Assembly (NCBI GenBank): GCA_963776665.1
Contig: CAVZNQ010000038.1
Span: 186,001-250,000 of the forward strand
DNA length: 64,000 nucleotides
Source of the DNA: Roseiarcus sp963776665
GTDB taxonomy: Bacteria; Pseudomonadota; Alphaproteobacteria; Rhizobiales; Beijerinckiaceae
Direction: 5' to 3'
Below, piece after piece: positions 9,169 through 18,786 of the stretch. Made by a program: the position numbers and the translations under genes. Below the pieces are notes generated by a model. It saw nothing but the letters and a program-made list of their open reading frames with translations, made no database searches and was not told the origin of the DNA. Positions within the stretch are counted from its first letter, which is position 1. Every line of letters begins with the position of its first letter.

Positions 9169-9870
9169 CTACACCCGCCCGGTGACCGGGATCAGCGCGC
9201 CCGTGATGGCCTTCGCTTCGTCCGACGCCAGGAACAGCATCACGGCGGCGAGATCGGCGGGCGCGACCCAGCGGTCGAACTCCGCTTTCGGCATGTCGCG
9301 GCGGTTCAAGGGCGTATCGATGATCGACGGCAGCACCGCGTTGACCGTCACCCCCTTCTGCTTCAGTTCGCTCGCCAGGCTCTCGGTCAGTCGATGCACG
9401 GCGGACTTGCTGGCCGCGTAGGGACCGAATCCCGAAGCAGCCTGGAGCGCGGATAGCGCTCCGACATTGACGATCCGCCCGGCGCCGCTCTCGATCAGAT
9501 GGGGAAGCGCAGCCCGGCAGGCGTTGAGCGCTGTCATCAGGTTCATGGCGTACATGCGCTCCCAACTCTCGTCCTTGCCGCCTTCGACCGTTTCCCATTG
9601 AAAGCCGCCGGCGATGTTGAGGAGCGCGTCGACCCGGCCGAATTTCGCCTTCACGTCGGCCATCGCTTTCGTCGCAACATCGGCCGATGAGAGGTCGAGT
9701 CCCCCGATCAGGAGCGCGTTTGGCCCGAGCTTTTCCTTAAGTCCCTCCGGCGCCCCCGGGGCATGATCGAGCACGGCGACGGAGGCGCCGCGCGCGGCCG
9801 CGACCTCGGCGACGACTCGCCCCAATGCGCCGAACCCGCCGGTGACGACGATCGTCTTGCCGTGCATCAC
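9169..9870 (-). CDS. Short-chain dehydrogenase/reductase
   Basis: A 233-residue classical SDR oxidoreductase. The Rossmann dinucleotide motif TGGFGALG is near residue 11, the NIAGG motif near 87, catalytic Ser and YAASK near 150-155, and the PSIIDTPLNR segment after the active site. The substrate is unknown. It lies 17 bp downstream of the indolepyruvate oxidoreductase and 6 bp upstream of the glutathionyl-hydroquinone reductase, so the three probably form one operon; the combination suggests oxidative catabolism of aromatic or amino-acid-derived compounds (inference). Confidence 0.88.
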   Translation of the reverse strand: MMHGKTIVVTGGFGALGRVVAEVAAARGASVAVLDHAPGAPEGLKEKLGPNALLIGGLDLSSADVATKAMADVKAKFGRVDALLNIAGGFQWETVEGGKDESWERMYAMNLMTALNACRAALPHLIESGAGRIVNVGALSALQAASGFGPYAASKSAVHRLTESLASELKQKGVTVNAVLPSIIDTPLNRRDMPKAEFDRWVAPADLAAVMLFLASDEAKAITGALIPVTGRV

Positions 9871-9887
9871 GTTTTCCCTCTCGGCCT

Positions 9888-12800
9888 TCAGGCCGCCTTG
9901 TCCGCGGGCGCCTTGCCGGCCTTGAACTCGGCGAGCGCGCTCGCCCGCGCCTTCGCCGCTTCGGCGGCGCTCGCCTCCTTCACATGGCCATAGCCGCGGA
10001 TGGCTTCGTAGGCGCCAACCACGCGAACCGCCGCCGGATGGGAGGAGGGCGTCAGGCGCCGGGTGAGATCGGCAATGTCGGCTTCGAATTCAGCAAGTAG
10101 GCGCTGTTCGAGCTTGCGCTCGTCGCTCATCCGGAACGGATCGAGCCATGTTCCGCGCAGGAATTTCAGCCGCGCCATAATCCGGAACGCGGTCATCGCC
10201 CAGGGGCCGGCCTCTCCCTTCTTCATCCGCCCGGTCGACGGGTCGGGCCGCGCGAATGGCCACGCGCCGATATGGAAATGCAGCCGATAGGGGCCCTCGA
10301 ACTCCCGCGCCAGCGCCTCATTAAACTCCGGCGCCGCGAACAGCCGGGCGACCTCCCACTCGTCCTTGACCGCGAGCAGCTTGTGATAGGCGCGCGCGGT
10401 CGCCGCGGTCAGCGCCTCGCCGAGCCCCGCGCTCGACTCCGCCGCGCGCACGCCTTCGACCAGCGCCAAATAGCGCTGCGCGTAAGCCGCATTGCGGTAG
10501 CCGGTCAGATAGGCGACGCGGCGGGCGATGAGCGCGTCGAGCGGCGGCGGTTCGTCCGCCGGCTCGTCGAAGCCGACCAGGGTTTCGACGCTCACCGGAT
10601 CATGCGCCGCGCGGCGCCCCCAGTCGAACGCCTGTTTGTTGGCGTCGATCGCGACGCCGTTGAGTTCGATCGCGCGTTCGATCGCCGCGCGCCGGATCGG
10701 CACGAGACCCTTCTGCCAGGCCGCGCCGAGCATGAACATGTTGGAGGCGATCGGATCGCCGAGCAGCGAAGCAGCGAGACGCTGAGCGTCGAGCACGAAC
10801 GCCTTGTCGCCAAGCGCGCTTTTCAGGCGCTCGATCAGGTCGTTCTTGTCGACGTTCCAGTTCGGATTGCGGGCGAAGTCGGCGGTCGGAGTCAGATCGG
10901 CGGAGATCACCGCGCCCGTCTTGCCGCGTCTGAGCTTCGAGACCGCTTCGTCGCCGGCGGCGACGATCAGGTCGCAGCCGATCAGGGCGTCGGCCTCGCC
11001 TGCGGCGATGCGGGTCGCGTGCAGCGCGCCCCCGTCGCGCGCGATCCGGACATGCGCGGTGACGGCGCCATACTTCTGGCTCAGGCCGGTCAGATCGAGA
11101 TTGGTGCTGAAGAGCCCGTCGAGATAGGCGGCGATAGCGATGGTCTGGCTCACGGTGACGACGCCGGAGCCGCCGATCCCGGCGACCAGGATGCTGAAGC
11201 GCTCGCCGATCTCCGGCAGCGCCGGCTCGGGAACCGGCGGCAGGTAGCTGCTCAGCGGCGCCGTCGCCTCGGGCTTACGCAAAAGTCCGCCATGGACCGT
11301 CACGAAACTGGGACAGAAGCCTTCGACGCAGGAGAAATCCTTGTTGCAGCTTGACTGGTTGATGCGCCGCTTGCGGCCGAATTCGGTCTCCAGCGGCTCG
11401 ATCGCCATGCAGTTCGAGACCTTGCCGCAATCGCCGCAGCCTTCGCAGACTTCGGGGTGGATGAAAGTGCGGATCGCCGGGTCGGCCCATTTGCCGCGCT
11501 TGCGAAGGCGCCGGCGCTCCGTCGCGCACGGCTGGTCGTAAAGAATGACCGAGACGCCCTTATATTGGCGGAATTCGCGCTGCGTCTCGTCCATCGCGTC
11601 GCGATGGCGCAAGCTGACGCCCGGAGGCAGCGCCACGCCGGCGTAGCGCTCCGGCTCGTCGGCCACCAGCGCCATTTTCTTCACCCCCTCGGCGGCGAGT
11701 TCGCCAAGGATCTGGACCGGGGTCATCCCGCCCTCGATCGGCTGTCCGCCGGTCATCGAGACGAAGCCGTTGAAGAGAATTTTGTAAGTGATCGGCACGT
11801 CGGCGGCGATCGCCTGGCGGATCGCGAGCGACCCGGAATGGGCGTAGGTGCCGTCGCCGATGTTGGCGAACACATGATCCTGGCGGGTGAACGGCTGCTG
11901 GCCGAGCCACATCGTTCCTTCGCCGCCCATGTGCGAGGCGGTCGCGGTCTGGTGCGGGTTGACCAGCGTCGCCATCCAGTGGCAGCCGATGCCGGCGAGC
12001 GCCCGGCTGCCCTCGGGCACCGGGGTCGAACGATTGTGCGGGCATCCGGCGCAGAAACCCGGGCTGCGCATGGGCGCCGGCCGATTGCTGAGGGCCATGG
12101 CCGGCGTTTCCGGCTCGCTCAGCGCGCAGTTCGGATCGTGGCGGGAAAGCGCCTTGACCAGCACCGCGGCGATGAGCTCGGGCGAGATCTCGCCGTAGTT
12201 CGGTATGGCCACGGCGCCTTGCGACGGGTCGAACGCCGGCCCGTCGAAATATTTGCCGACGATGCGCGGCGCGCCCCGTTCGCCATAGAGGATCGAGCGC
12301 ATCTGATCCTCGATCAGCGGCCGCTTTTCCTCGACCACGACGATGAGGTCGAGGCCGTCGGCGAAGTCGCGCACGATGACGGAATCGAGCGGCCACACCA
12401 TGCCGACCTTGAGCAGGCGGAGGCCGAGCGAGGCGCCGTTGTCGGCGAGGCCGAGATTGCCGAGCGCCTGCAGCAGGTCCTGCCACGCCTTGCCGGCGGC
12501 GACCACGCCGATCTTCGCTTCCGGAACGTCGCCGACGACTCGGTTGAGGCCGTTGGCGCGCGCATAAGCAAGCGCGGCCGGCAGCTTATGATTGTAGAGC
12601 CGTTCCTCCTGGGCGACCGGCGCGTCAATTGTCCGCGCGCTTAATCCCCCCGGCGGGCTGCTCGGCCGTTCGGGGATGACGATCGCAGGCGAGTCGGGCC
12701 CGACATAGACGGTGCCGCCGCCTTCGGCGACGTCGGTGACGATCTTCATGCCGACCCAGCAGCCGGAAAATCGCGACATCGCGATGCCGTGCAGACCGTA

Positions 12801-13357
12801 GTCGATCAGCTCCTGGGTGTTCGACGGATAGAGAACCGGCATGCCCACGGCGATGAACGACGTGTCGGAGAAATTGACCGCGGTCGAGGATTTGGCGCCG
12901 TGGTCGTCGCCGGCGAGCGCGATCACGCCGCCCGTGGGCGAGGCGCCGGTGAAATTGGCGTGGCGCAAAGCGTCGCCCGAGCGGTCGACGCCCGGCCCCT
13001 TGCCGTACCAGATGCCGAACACGCCCTCGACGGTCGCGCCGGGAAAACTGTTGAGATACTGCGCGCCCCAGATCGCGGTCGCGGCGAGGTCCTCGTTGAG
13101 GCCGGGGCGGAAGACGATGTTGTGTTGCTTGAGCAACGGCGCCGCGCGCCAGAGCTCGATGTCGTAGCGCCCGAGCGGCGAGCCGCGATAGCCGGAAATA
13201 TACCCGCCGGTGTTGAGGCCCGCCGCCGCGTCGCGCAGCCGCTGCTGGATCGGCAGGCGAACCAGGGCCTGCATCCCGGTCATGTAGAGCCAGCCCTCGG
13301 GCGCCTCATAACGCGAGTTCGAGAGTCGCCTCCGGCCGGGCGAGGGCGACATTCATG
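9888..13357 (-). CDS. Indolepyruvate:ferredoxin oxidoreductase, fused alpha-beta form
   Basis: A protein of about 1,155 residues that oxidatively decarboxylates aryl or branched 2-oxo acids to acyl-CoA using thiamine pyrophosphate and Fe-S clusters. In order: pyrimidine-binding domain (NTGGYISGYRGSPLG), TPP-binding domain with CAGCPHN and GDGTYAHSG, Cys-rich ferredoxin-like insert (CEGCGDC), and a gamma-type domain (GIGGSGVVT). The start is set at ATG 13357, which has GGAGG eight bases upstream. That frame (starting MNVALARPEATLE) stops at 13307, while the conserved protein continues in another frame open from ATG 13352. A +1 base near 13310-13320 reconciles the two. Confidence 0.88.
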
Positions 13358-13673
13358 AATCCATTCCTCCGCAAGTTAAGCGACGGTCAGGCGCGTCTTC
13401 CCTGCGCGCTGGCGGGGCGGGCGAGACAACCGGGAAACGCCTGGTCGAACTTCGGAAAGTAACGCCGAATTACCAACATGTCGAACGCGTCGAGGTCGAC
13501 TCTTTCGGCGCGCGCCGCGCGGCGGGAACAAATGTCGCTGATGGGGAGTTTAAAACACCGTGCTGGGGAAGCGCTATGAAGACCGGGAAATTAAGCGGAA
13601 AAGTGGCCACACTGCGACCACGCAATCGCCCAGAATTTTGCCTAGCTGCGGCGAAGGGCGTCAGGAGTTGCAG
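13358..13673. other. Divergent intergenic region, iorAB-like / otsB
   Basis: This 316-bp gap separates two divergently transcribed genes, so it must hold both promoters. The only clear site is the GGAGG ribosome site at 13366-13370 for the minus-strand gene and AGGAG at 13663-13667 for otsB. I see no convincing RNA gene, repeat or extra coding sequence. Open frames in it continue into otsB but lack family-like residues. Confidence 0.5.
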
Positions 13674-14462
13674 GTGGGTCAATTGAGCGCGCCGCCCATC
13701 ACGGGCGCGGCGATGGAGAATGTGGCGCCTCTGAGCGACGCGCCGATCGCCCTCTTTCTCGACGTCGACGGCACCCTGCTCGATCTGGCGCTCCGGCCGG
13801 ACGAGGTCGTCATGCCGGAGGGTCTCGTCGCAACGCTTCGCAGCGCCGAACGCCGACTCGCCGGTGCGCTTGCGCTCGTCAGCGGCCGGGAGATCGAGGA
13901 CCTCGATCGTCTTTTCAAGCCATTGCGCCTGCGCGCGAGCGGGGTCCATGGCGCCGAGGCCCGCTTTCAGCGGGACGGGCCGGTGACGCCGATGCCGGCC
14001 GCGATCGAGTTGCCGTTGTCGCTATGGACGGCGCTGACGCGCGAGGTCGCCGAGTTCCCGGGCGCCTTCGCTGAAAACAAGCGCTTCAGTTTCGTGGTCC
14101 ACTATCGCCTCGCGCCGGCGGCGGAGCAGCCTCTGCGCCAGGCCGTCTCGCGGCTCATCGCCGCTTCGCCCATCGCGGTCGAAGCCATGGATGCGCGCTG
14201 CGCGATCGAGCTCAAGCCTCCCGGTCACGACAAGGGCCGCGCCATCGCAGCGTTTCTGGCGCAACCGGCGTTTCGCAGCCGGACGCCGGTCTTTGTCGGC
14301 GACGATACGACCGACGAAAGCGGCTTCGCCGTCGTCGCCGCGCATGGCGGCGTCGCTTATTCGGTCGGCAGGTGGCGGCGCGGCGCGACCGGCCTCTTCG
14401 CGGATCCGCGCGGGGTCCGCGACTGGCTGGCCGAATTCGCCCATCGCGGCGAGGGCGCATGA
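13674..14462 (+). CDS. otsB: Trehalose-6-phosphate phosphatase OtsB
   Basis: HAD-superfamily phosphatase that removes phosphate from trehalose 6-phosphate. About 262 residues. HAD motif I is DVDGTLLD near residue 30; motif II is the SGR segment (LALVSGREIEDLD); the Lys motif is in PGHDKGRA; motif IV is FVGDDTTDES. The start is the GTG at 13674, which has AGGAG six bases upstream; the frame is open farther upstream but without conserved residues, and an ATG at 13713 is a possible alternative. The stop overlaps the next start (ATGA). The operon ends with otsA, giving a complete OtsAB route. Confidence 0.9.
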   Translation: MGQLSAPPITGAAMENVAPLSDAPIALFLDVDGTLLDLALRPDEVVMPEGLVATLRSAERRLAGALALVSGREIEDLDRLFKPLRLRASGVHGAEARFQRDGPVTPMPAAIELPLSLWTALTREVAEFPGAFAENKRFSFVVHYRLAPAAEQPLRQAVSRLIAASPIAVEAMDARCAIELKPPGHDKGRAIAAFLAQPAFRSRTPVFVGDDTTDESGFAVVAAHGGVAYSVGRWRRGATGLFADPRGVRDWLAEFAHRGEGA

Positions 14463-16265
14463 CGGCGCGTCTGCAAACCAAGGGCCAGAACCTCGACTTG
14501 GCGCTGATCGGCAACTCCTGCACCGCCGCCCTCGTCGACCGCAACGCCCGCATCGTCTGGTGGTGTTTCCCCTACTTCGATTCCGATCCGGTGTTCTCGC
14601 GCCTGCTCGCCGACGACGAGGAGAAAGGGTTTTGCGAAGTCGCGCTCACCGACCTTGCGGAGACCGAATCGCGCTACGTGCGCAACACCGCGATCGTCGA
14701 GACGATTCTGACCGACGCTCACGGCGCCAAAGTGCGCATTTGCGATTTTGCGCCGCGCTTCCAGCGATTCGAGCGCGAGTACCGGCCGCCGCAGATCGTC
14801 CGCAGAATCGAACCGCTTGCCGGCCTGCCGCGCATAACGATCCGCGTCAGGCCGACCCACAATTACGGGCAGCCGACGAAGAACACCGTCATTGGCTCCA
14901 ACCACATCCGCTACATCGGCGGAACGCAAGTGCTGCGTCTGACATCGGACGCGCCCCTGTCGTATATCGACAAGGAGATCGCGTTTCCGCTCACTCGGCC
15001 GGTGAACCTCATCTTCGGCCAGGACGATCCGTTTCCTCAGCGCCATCGACACGACCAGCCGGGAATTTCTCGACCGCACGCATGAGCATTGGCTTACCTG
15101 GGTGCGAAATCTCGCGGTCCCGTTCGAATGGCAATCGGCGGTCGTGCGCGCCGCGATCACCCTCAAGATGTGCAGTTTCATGGAGACGGGCGCGATCGTC
15201 GCCGCCCACACCACGTCGATTCCGGAAGCGCCGTCGTCGACGCGAAACTGGGATTACCGCTACTGCTGGCTGCGCGACGCTTATTTCGTCGTCGACGCGC
15301 TGAACCGGCTCGGCGTCACCCAGACGATGGAATCCTACATCAATTACATCACCACCATCGCGATCGACGGCAAGGACATGAGCCCGGTTCACAGCATCGT
15401 ACCGTTCTCATCGCTCGAAGAGACGATCGCGCCCGATCTCAAGGGCTTTCTCGGTTCCGGTCCGGTCCGCGTCGGCAATCAGGCCGCGGACCAGATTCAG
15501 AACGACGTCTATGGCAGCGTCGTGCTCGCCGCGACCCAGATGTTTGTCGATGAGCGCTTGCCGATAATGGGTGACGAGCCGCTGTTTCGCCGTCTTGAGC
15601 CGTTGGGCGAATACGCGTTGGCGCGGGCGTTCGAGCCCGATGCGGGCTTGTGGGAATATCGGACGCGTTCGCAAGCCCATACCTATTCCGCGGCGATGTG
15701 CTGGGCGGCCTGCGACCGGCTGGCGGGCATCGCGCGCCGGCTCAACATCACCGACCGGGCCAAATATTGGGCGAGCAACGCCCGACCCCTTCGCGAGCGG
15801 ATCCTGGCTGAAGCCTGGGACGAAAAGCGCGGCGCGCTGACCGGCGCGCTCGGCGCGCCTGCTCTCGACGCAAGCGTCCTTCTGTTCGCCGAACTCGGCC
15901 TTCTGTCGGCTACCGACGATCGCTTCATCAAGAGCTGCGACACGATCGGCCGCGAGCTCATGCGGAATGGTCGAATAATGCGCTACACCGCACCCGACGA
16001 TTTCGGCGCGCCGGAAACAGCCTTTCTCGCATGCAACTTTTGGTACGCTGACGCGTTAAGCCAGATCGGACGCGCTGCCGAAGCGCGGGAGCTGTTCGAA
16101 TCCATTCTGGCGAGCCGAAACGCCTTTGGACTGCTGTCGGAAGACATCCATCCCGTGACGAGGGAGCTATGGGGAAACCTGCCTCAGACCTACTCCATGG
16201 CCGGCATCATCAATACCGCGACGAGGCTGTCGTCGAGTTGGGAGGAGGCATGGGCCCGCGACTGA
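14459..16265 (+). CDS. Glycoside hydrolase family 15 (glucoamylase/trehalase-like), frameshifted
   Basis: A protein of about 601 residues resembling bacterial GH15 enzymes, a family with glucoamylases and some trehalases. The N-terminal beta-sandwich domain starts with the conserved IGNSCTAALVDRN and WWCFPYFDSDPVF. The (alpha/alpha)6 domain includes ETGAIVAAHTTSIPE and the NWDYRYCWLRD motif. The reading frame breaks near 15035: one extra base in TTTCCTCAG shifts out of frame, and the continuation FLSAIDTTSREF in the next frame joins perfectly. It sits between otsB and otsA with overlaps at both ends, so trehalose or a related glucan is the likely substrate (inference). Confidence 0.85.
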
Positions 16266-17695
16266 TCATTGTTTCCAACCGCGTCGCGGTTCCCGACACC
16301 CCGCGCGCGCCGCTCGCGGGAGGGATGGCGGTCGCGGTCAAGGCTGCGCTCAAGAATCGCCGCGGGATGTGGTTCGGCTGGAGCGGCAAGGTCGCCGAGG
16401 AGCCGGGTGAGCCGCAGGCGGTCGAGGTGAACAAAATCAACTATGTTCTCGTCGACCTGTCGAAAAACGATATCCAGGAATATTACAACGGCCTCGCAAA
16501 CAGCGTGCTGTGGCCGATCCTCCACTACCGGGTCGACTTGCAGGAATATTCCCGCGCGGACGCCAGCGGCTACCTGCGGGTCAATCGCATGTTCGCCGAT
16601 CGTTTGAGCCCGCTGCTCAGGGAAGACGACGTCGTTTGGGTTCACGACTACCATCTGATGGTGCTCGGCCGCGAGCTCAGGTCGCGGGGCCACCGCAACA
16701 CGATCGGATTCTTCCTCCACACGCCTTGCGCGCCGCCCGACATCCTTCAGGCGCTGCCCCACCATCGCGCCATTCTGGGCGGCCTCGCCCACTACGATCT
16801 TGTCGGCTTCCAGACCGAGAACGACCGCGACAATTTCGCCCACTACTTGATCTCGCAAGGGGCGACGCAGAGTCGGACGGGTTACGAATTCGAAGGCCAG
16901 AAGGTGCGTCTCGGCGCCTTCCCGGTCAGCATCGAGACCAAGGCCTACATGCGCCTGGCGCGCAACGCCGGGCGCTCGGCGATGGTCGAATTGGTGCGCG
17001 AAAGCCTGAGCGGCAATCGCCTCGTGCTCGGCGTCGACCGCCTCGATTACTCGAAGGGCATACCCGACCGGATCAAGGCGTTCGAGCGGCTGCTCGAGAA
17101 CAACCCCGAATGGCGCGGCCGCGTGACGCTTTTGCAGGTCACGCCGAAGAGCCGTTCCGAGATCAGGCAATATGGCGAGATCGAAACAGAAGTCACCGGC
17201 CTCATCGGCAAGATCAACGGTCGTTTCGGCGACGCCGCCTGGACGCCCATCCGGTACGTCAACAAGTCATATTCGCGCACCGTTCTCGCCGGCCTTTATC
17301 GCGCCGCCGACGTCGGCATGGTGACGCCGCTGCGCGACGGGATGAATCTCGTCGCCAAGGAGTATATCGCCGCCCAGAACCCGGACGATCCCGGGGTGCT
17401 GGTGCTTTCGCAATTCGCGGGCGCGGCGAAGGAGCTCGACGGCGCGCTCATCGTCAATCCGCATGAGACCGACGCGGTCGCCGCCGCGCTCAAGCGCGCC
17501 CTGGAGATGCCATTGGAGGAGCGTCGCGAGCGCCACGCGCCGATGCTCGACTATCTCGCGGAAAACGACATCAAGAAATGGGCCGAGGACTATCTGGCCA
17601 CGCTCGTCGGCGGGCAGCCGGCGCGGAGTCTGCTTGCCGGCATACGCGCGCTGTTCGGCGGCTCGTCGGACCAGGCGCCCCTGGCGCTGCGGTGA
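16250..17695 (+). CDS. otsA: Trehalose-6-phosphate synthase OtsA
   Basis: GT20 glycosyltransferase that joins UDP-glucose and glucose 6-phosphate to make trehalose 6-phosphate. The 481 residues begin at the ATG preceded by GGGAGGAGG and overlap the GH15 gene by 16 bp. Conserved features include the N-terminal VSNRVAVP, the acceptor loop after LAGGMAVAV, VWVHDYHLMVLG, and the donor-binding GVDRLDYSKGIPDR. Length and motifs are normal for OtsA. With otsB upstream, the operon supports osmo- and desiccation protection by trehalose. Confidence 0.95.
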   Translation: MGPRLIIVSNRVAVPDTPRAPLAGGMAVAVKAALKNRRGMWFGWSGKVAEEPGEPQAVEVNKINYVLVDLSKNDIQEYYNGLANSVLWPILHYRVDLQEYSRADASGYLRVNRMFADRLSPLLREDDVVWVHDYHLMVLGRELRSRGHRNTIGFFLHTPCAPPDILQALPHHRAILGGLAHYDLVGFQTENDRDNFAHYLISQGATQSRTGYEFEGQKVRLGAFPVSIETKAYMRLARNAGRSAMVELVRESLSGNRLVLGVDRLDYSKGIPDRIKAFERLLENNPEWRGRVTLLQVTPKSRSEIRQYGEIETEVTGLIGKINGRFGDAAWTPIRYVNKSYSRTVLAGLYRAADVGMVTPLRDGMNLVAKEYIAAQNPDDPGVLVLSQFAGAAKELDGALIVNPHETDAVAAALKRALEMPLEERRERHAPMLDYLAENDIKKWAEDYLATLVGGQPARSLLAGIRALFGGSSDQAPLALR

Positions 17696-17717
17696 ATCGC
17701 GGGGCGCGTTTCAGTCC

Positions 17718-18707
17718 TCAGTACTTCTGGATTCCGACCCATTGCTGGTCGGAATAGCGTTCGCCGGCGGCGAAGCCGAGCGGCAGCGTCCGCTCGAGTT
17801 CGCCGAGCTGGGACTCGCTCAAATCAACGTCGGCCGCCTCGGCGCATTCCTCAAGATGGGCCGCGGTCCGGGTGCCTGGAATCGGCACGACGTGCGGCGC
17901 TCGGGCGAGCGTCCATGCTATCGCCAGCGTCGCAGGTTTCACGCCCCATGTCTTGGCAAGGTCGAGATAGGCGTCGAGCCGGTCGCGGTTGCGCCGCCAG
18001 TTGACGCCCTGGAAGCGCGGATTGGCGTGGCGGAAATCCTTGGCCTCGAACGTCTCGACATTTTGCAGCCGGCCGGTCAGATACCCGCGCCCGAGCGGCG
18101 AGAACGCGACCAGAATCGCCCCTAGCTCCGCGCACGTCTGGACGAGGCCGAGTTCGGGATTGCGCGTCCAGATGGAATATTCCGACTGAACGGCGGCGAT
18201 CGGATGTGCGGCGTGCGCGCGCCTTAGTGTGTCCGGCGCGACTTCCGAGAGCCCGATCCCGCCGATCGCGCCCGCTTCGACCAGCCGGCCGAGCTCGCCG
18301 ACCGTGTCCTCGATCGGAATCGCCTTGTCGACCCGATGGACATAGTAGAGATCGATGTGGTCGACCTTCAGCCGCTCCATCGACCCTTCGAGCGCTTCGC
18401 GGATATGGGCTGCGCTGTTGTCGAGGAAGCGCGCGCCATCGTCCCGGCGGCGGATCGCGAACTTGGTCGCCAGCGTCACCTTGCTTCGGCGCCCGGGGTC
18501 CTCGTCGAGGAACTTGCCGATCAGCCGCTCACACAGCCCGTCGCCGTAAACGTTGGCGGTATCCCAGAAGTCGACGCCGAGATCGAGCGCGCGCGCCAGC
18601 GTCCGCATGCTTTCAGCTTCGTTGGTCGGCCCATAGAAGCCGCCGAAGCTCATGGCGCCGAAGCCGACGGCCGAAACTGTTCCATGACGCCAAACGCGCC
18701 GCCGCAT
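17718..18707 (-). CDS. Aldo/keto reductase
   Basis: A 329-residue NADPH-dependent (alpha/beta)8-barrel oxidoreductase. The catalytic tetrad is visible as Asp in FWDTANVYGDG, with Tyr in the same segment, Lys in TLATKFAI, and His in DLYYVHRVD. The nucleotide-binding end includes AFSPLGRGYLTG and VPIPGTRTAAHLEE, close to the AKR13-type 'auxin-induced' reductases. It is convergent with otsA (22 bp between stops) and 79 bp downstream of recG. Substrate unknown. Confidence 0.93.
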   Translation of the reverse strand: MRRRVWRHGTVSAVGFGAMSFGGFYGPTNEAESMRTLARALDLGVDFWDTANVYGDGLCERLIGKFLDEDPGRRSKVTLATKFAIRRRDDGARFLDNSAAHIREALEGSMERLKVDHIDLYYVHRVDKAIPIEDTVGELGRLVEAGAIGGIGLSEVAPDTLRRAHAAHPIAAVQSEYSIWTRNPELGLVQTCAELGAILVAFSPLGRGYLTGRLQNVETFEAKDFRHANPRFQGVNWRRNRDRLDAYLDLAKTWGVKPATLAIAWTLARAPHVVPIPGTRTAAHLEECAEAADVDLSESQLGELERTLPLGFAAGERYSDQQWVGIQKY

Positions 18708-18786
18708 CGCTTCGCAACCTTCGCCGGCGGGGAAACCGGGCGATCCTTTGCAGGACGCCCCGGCGCGGCGTCAAGTCGCCTGGGGC

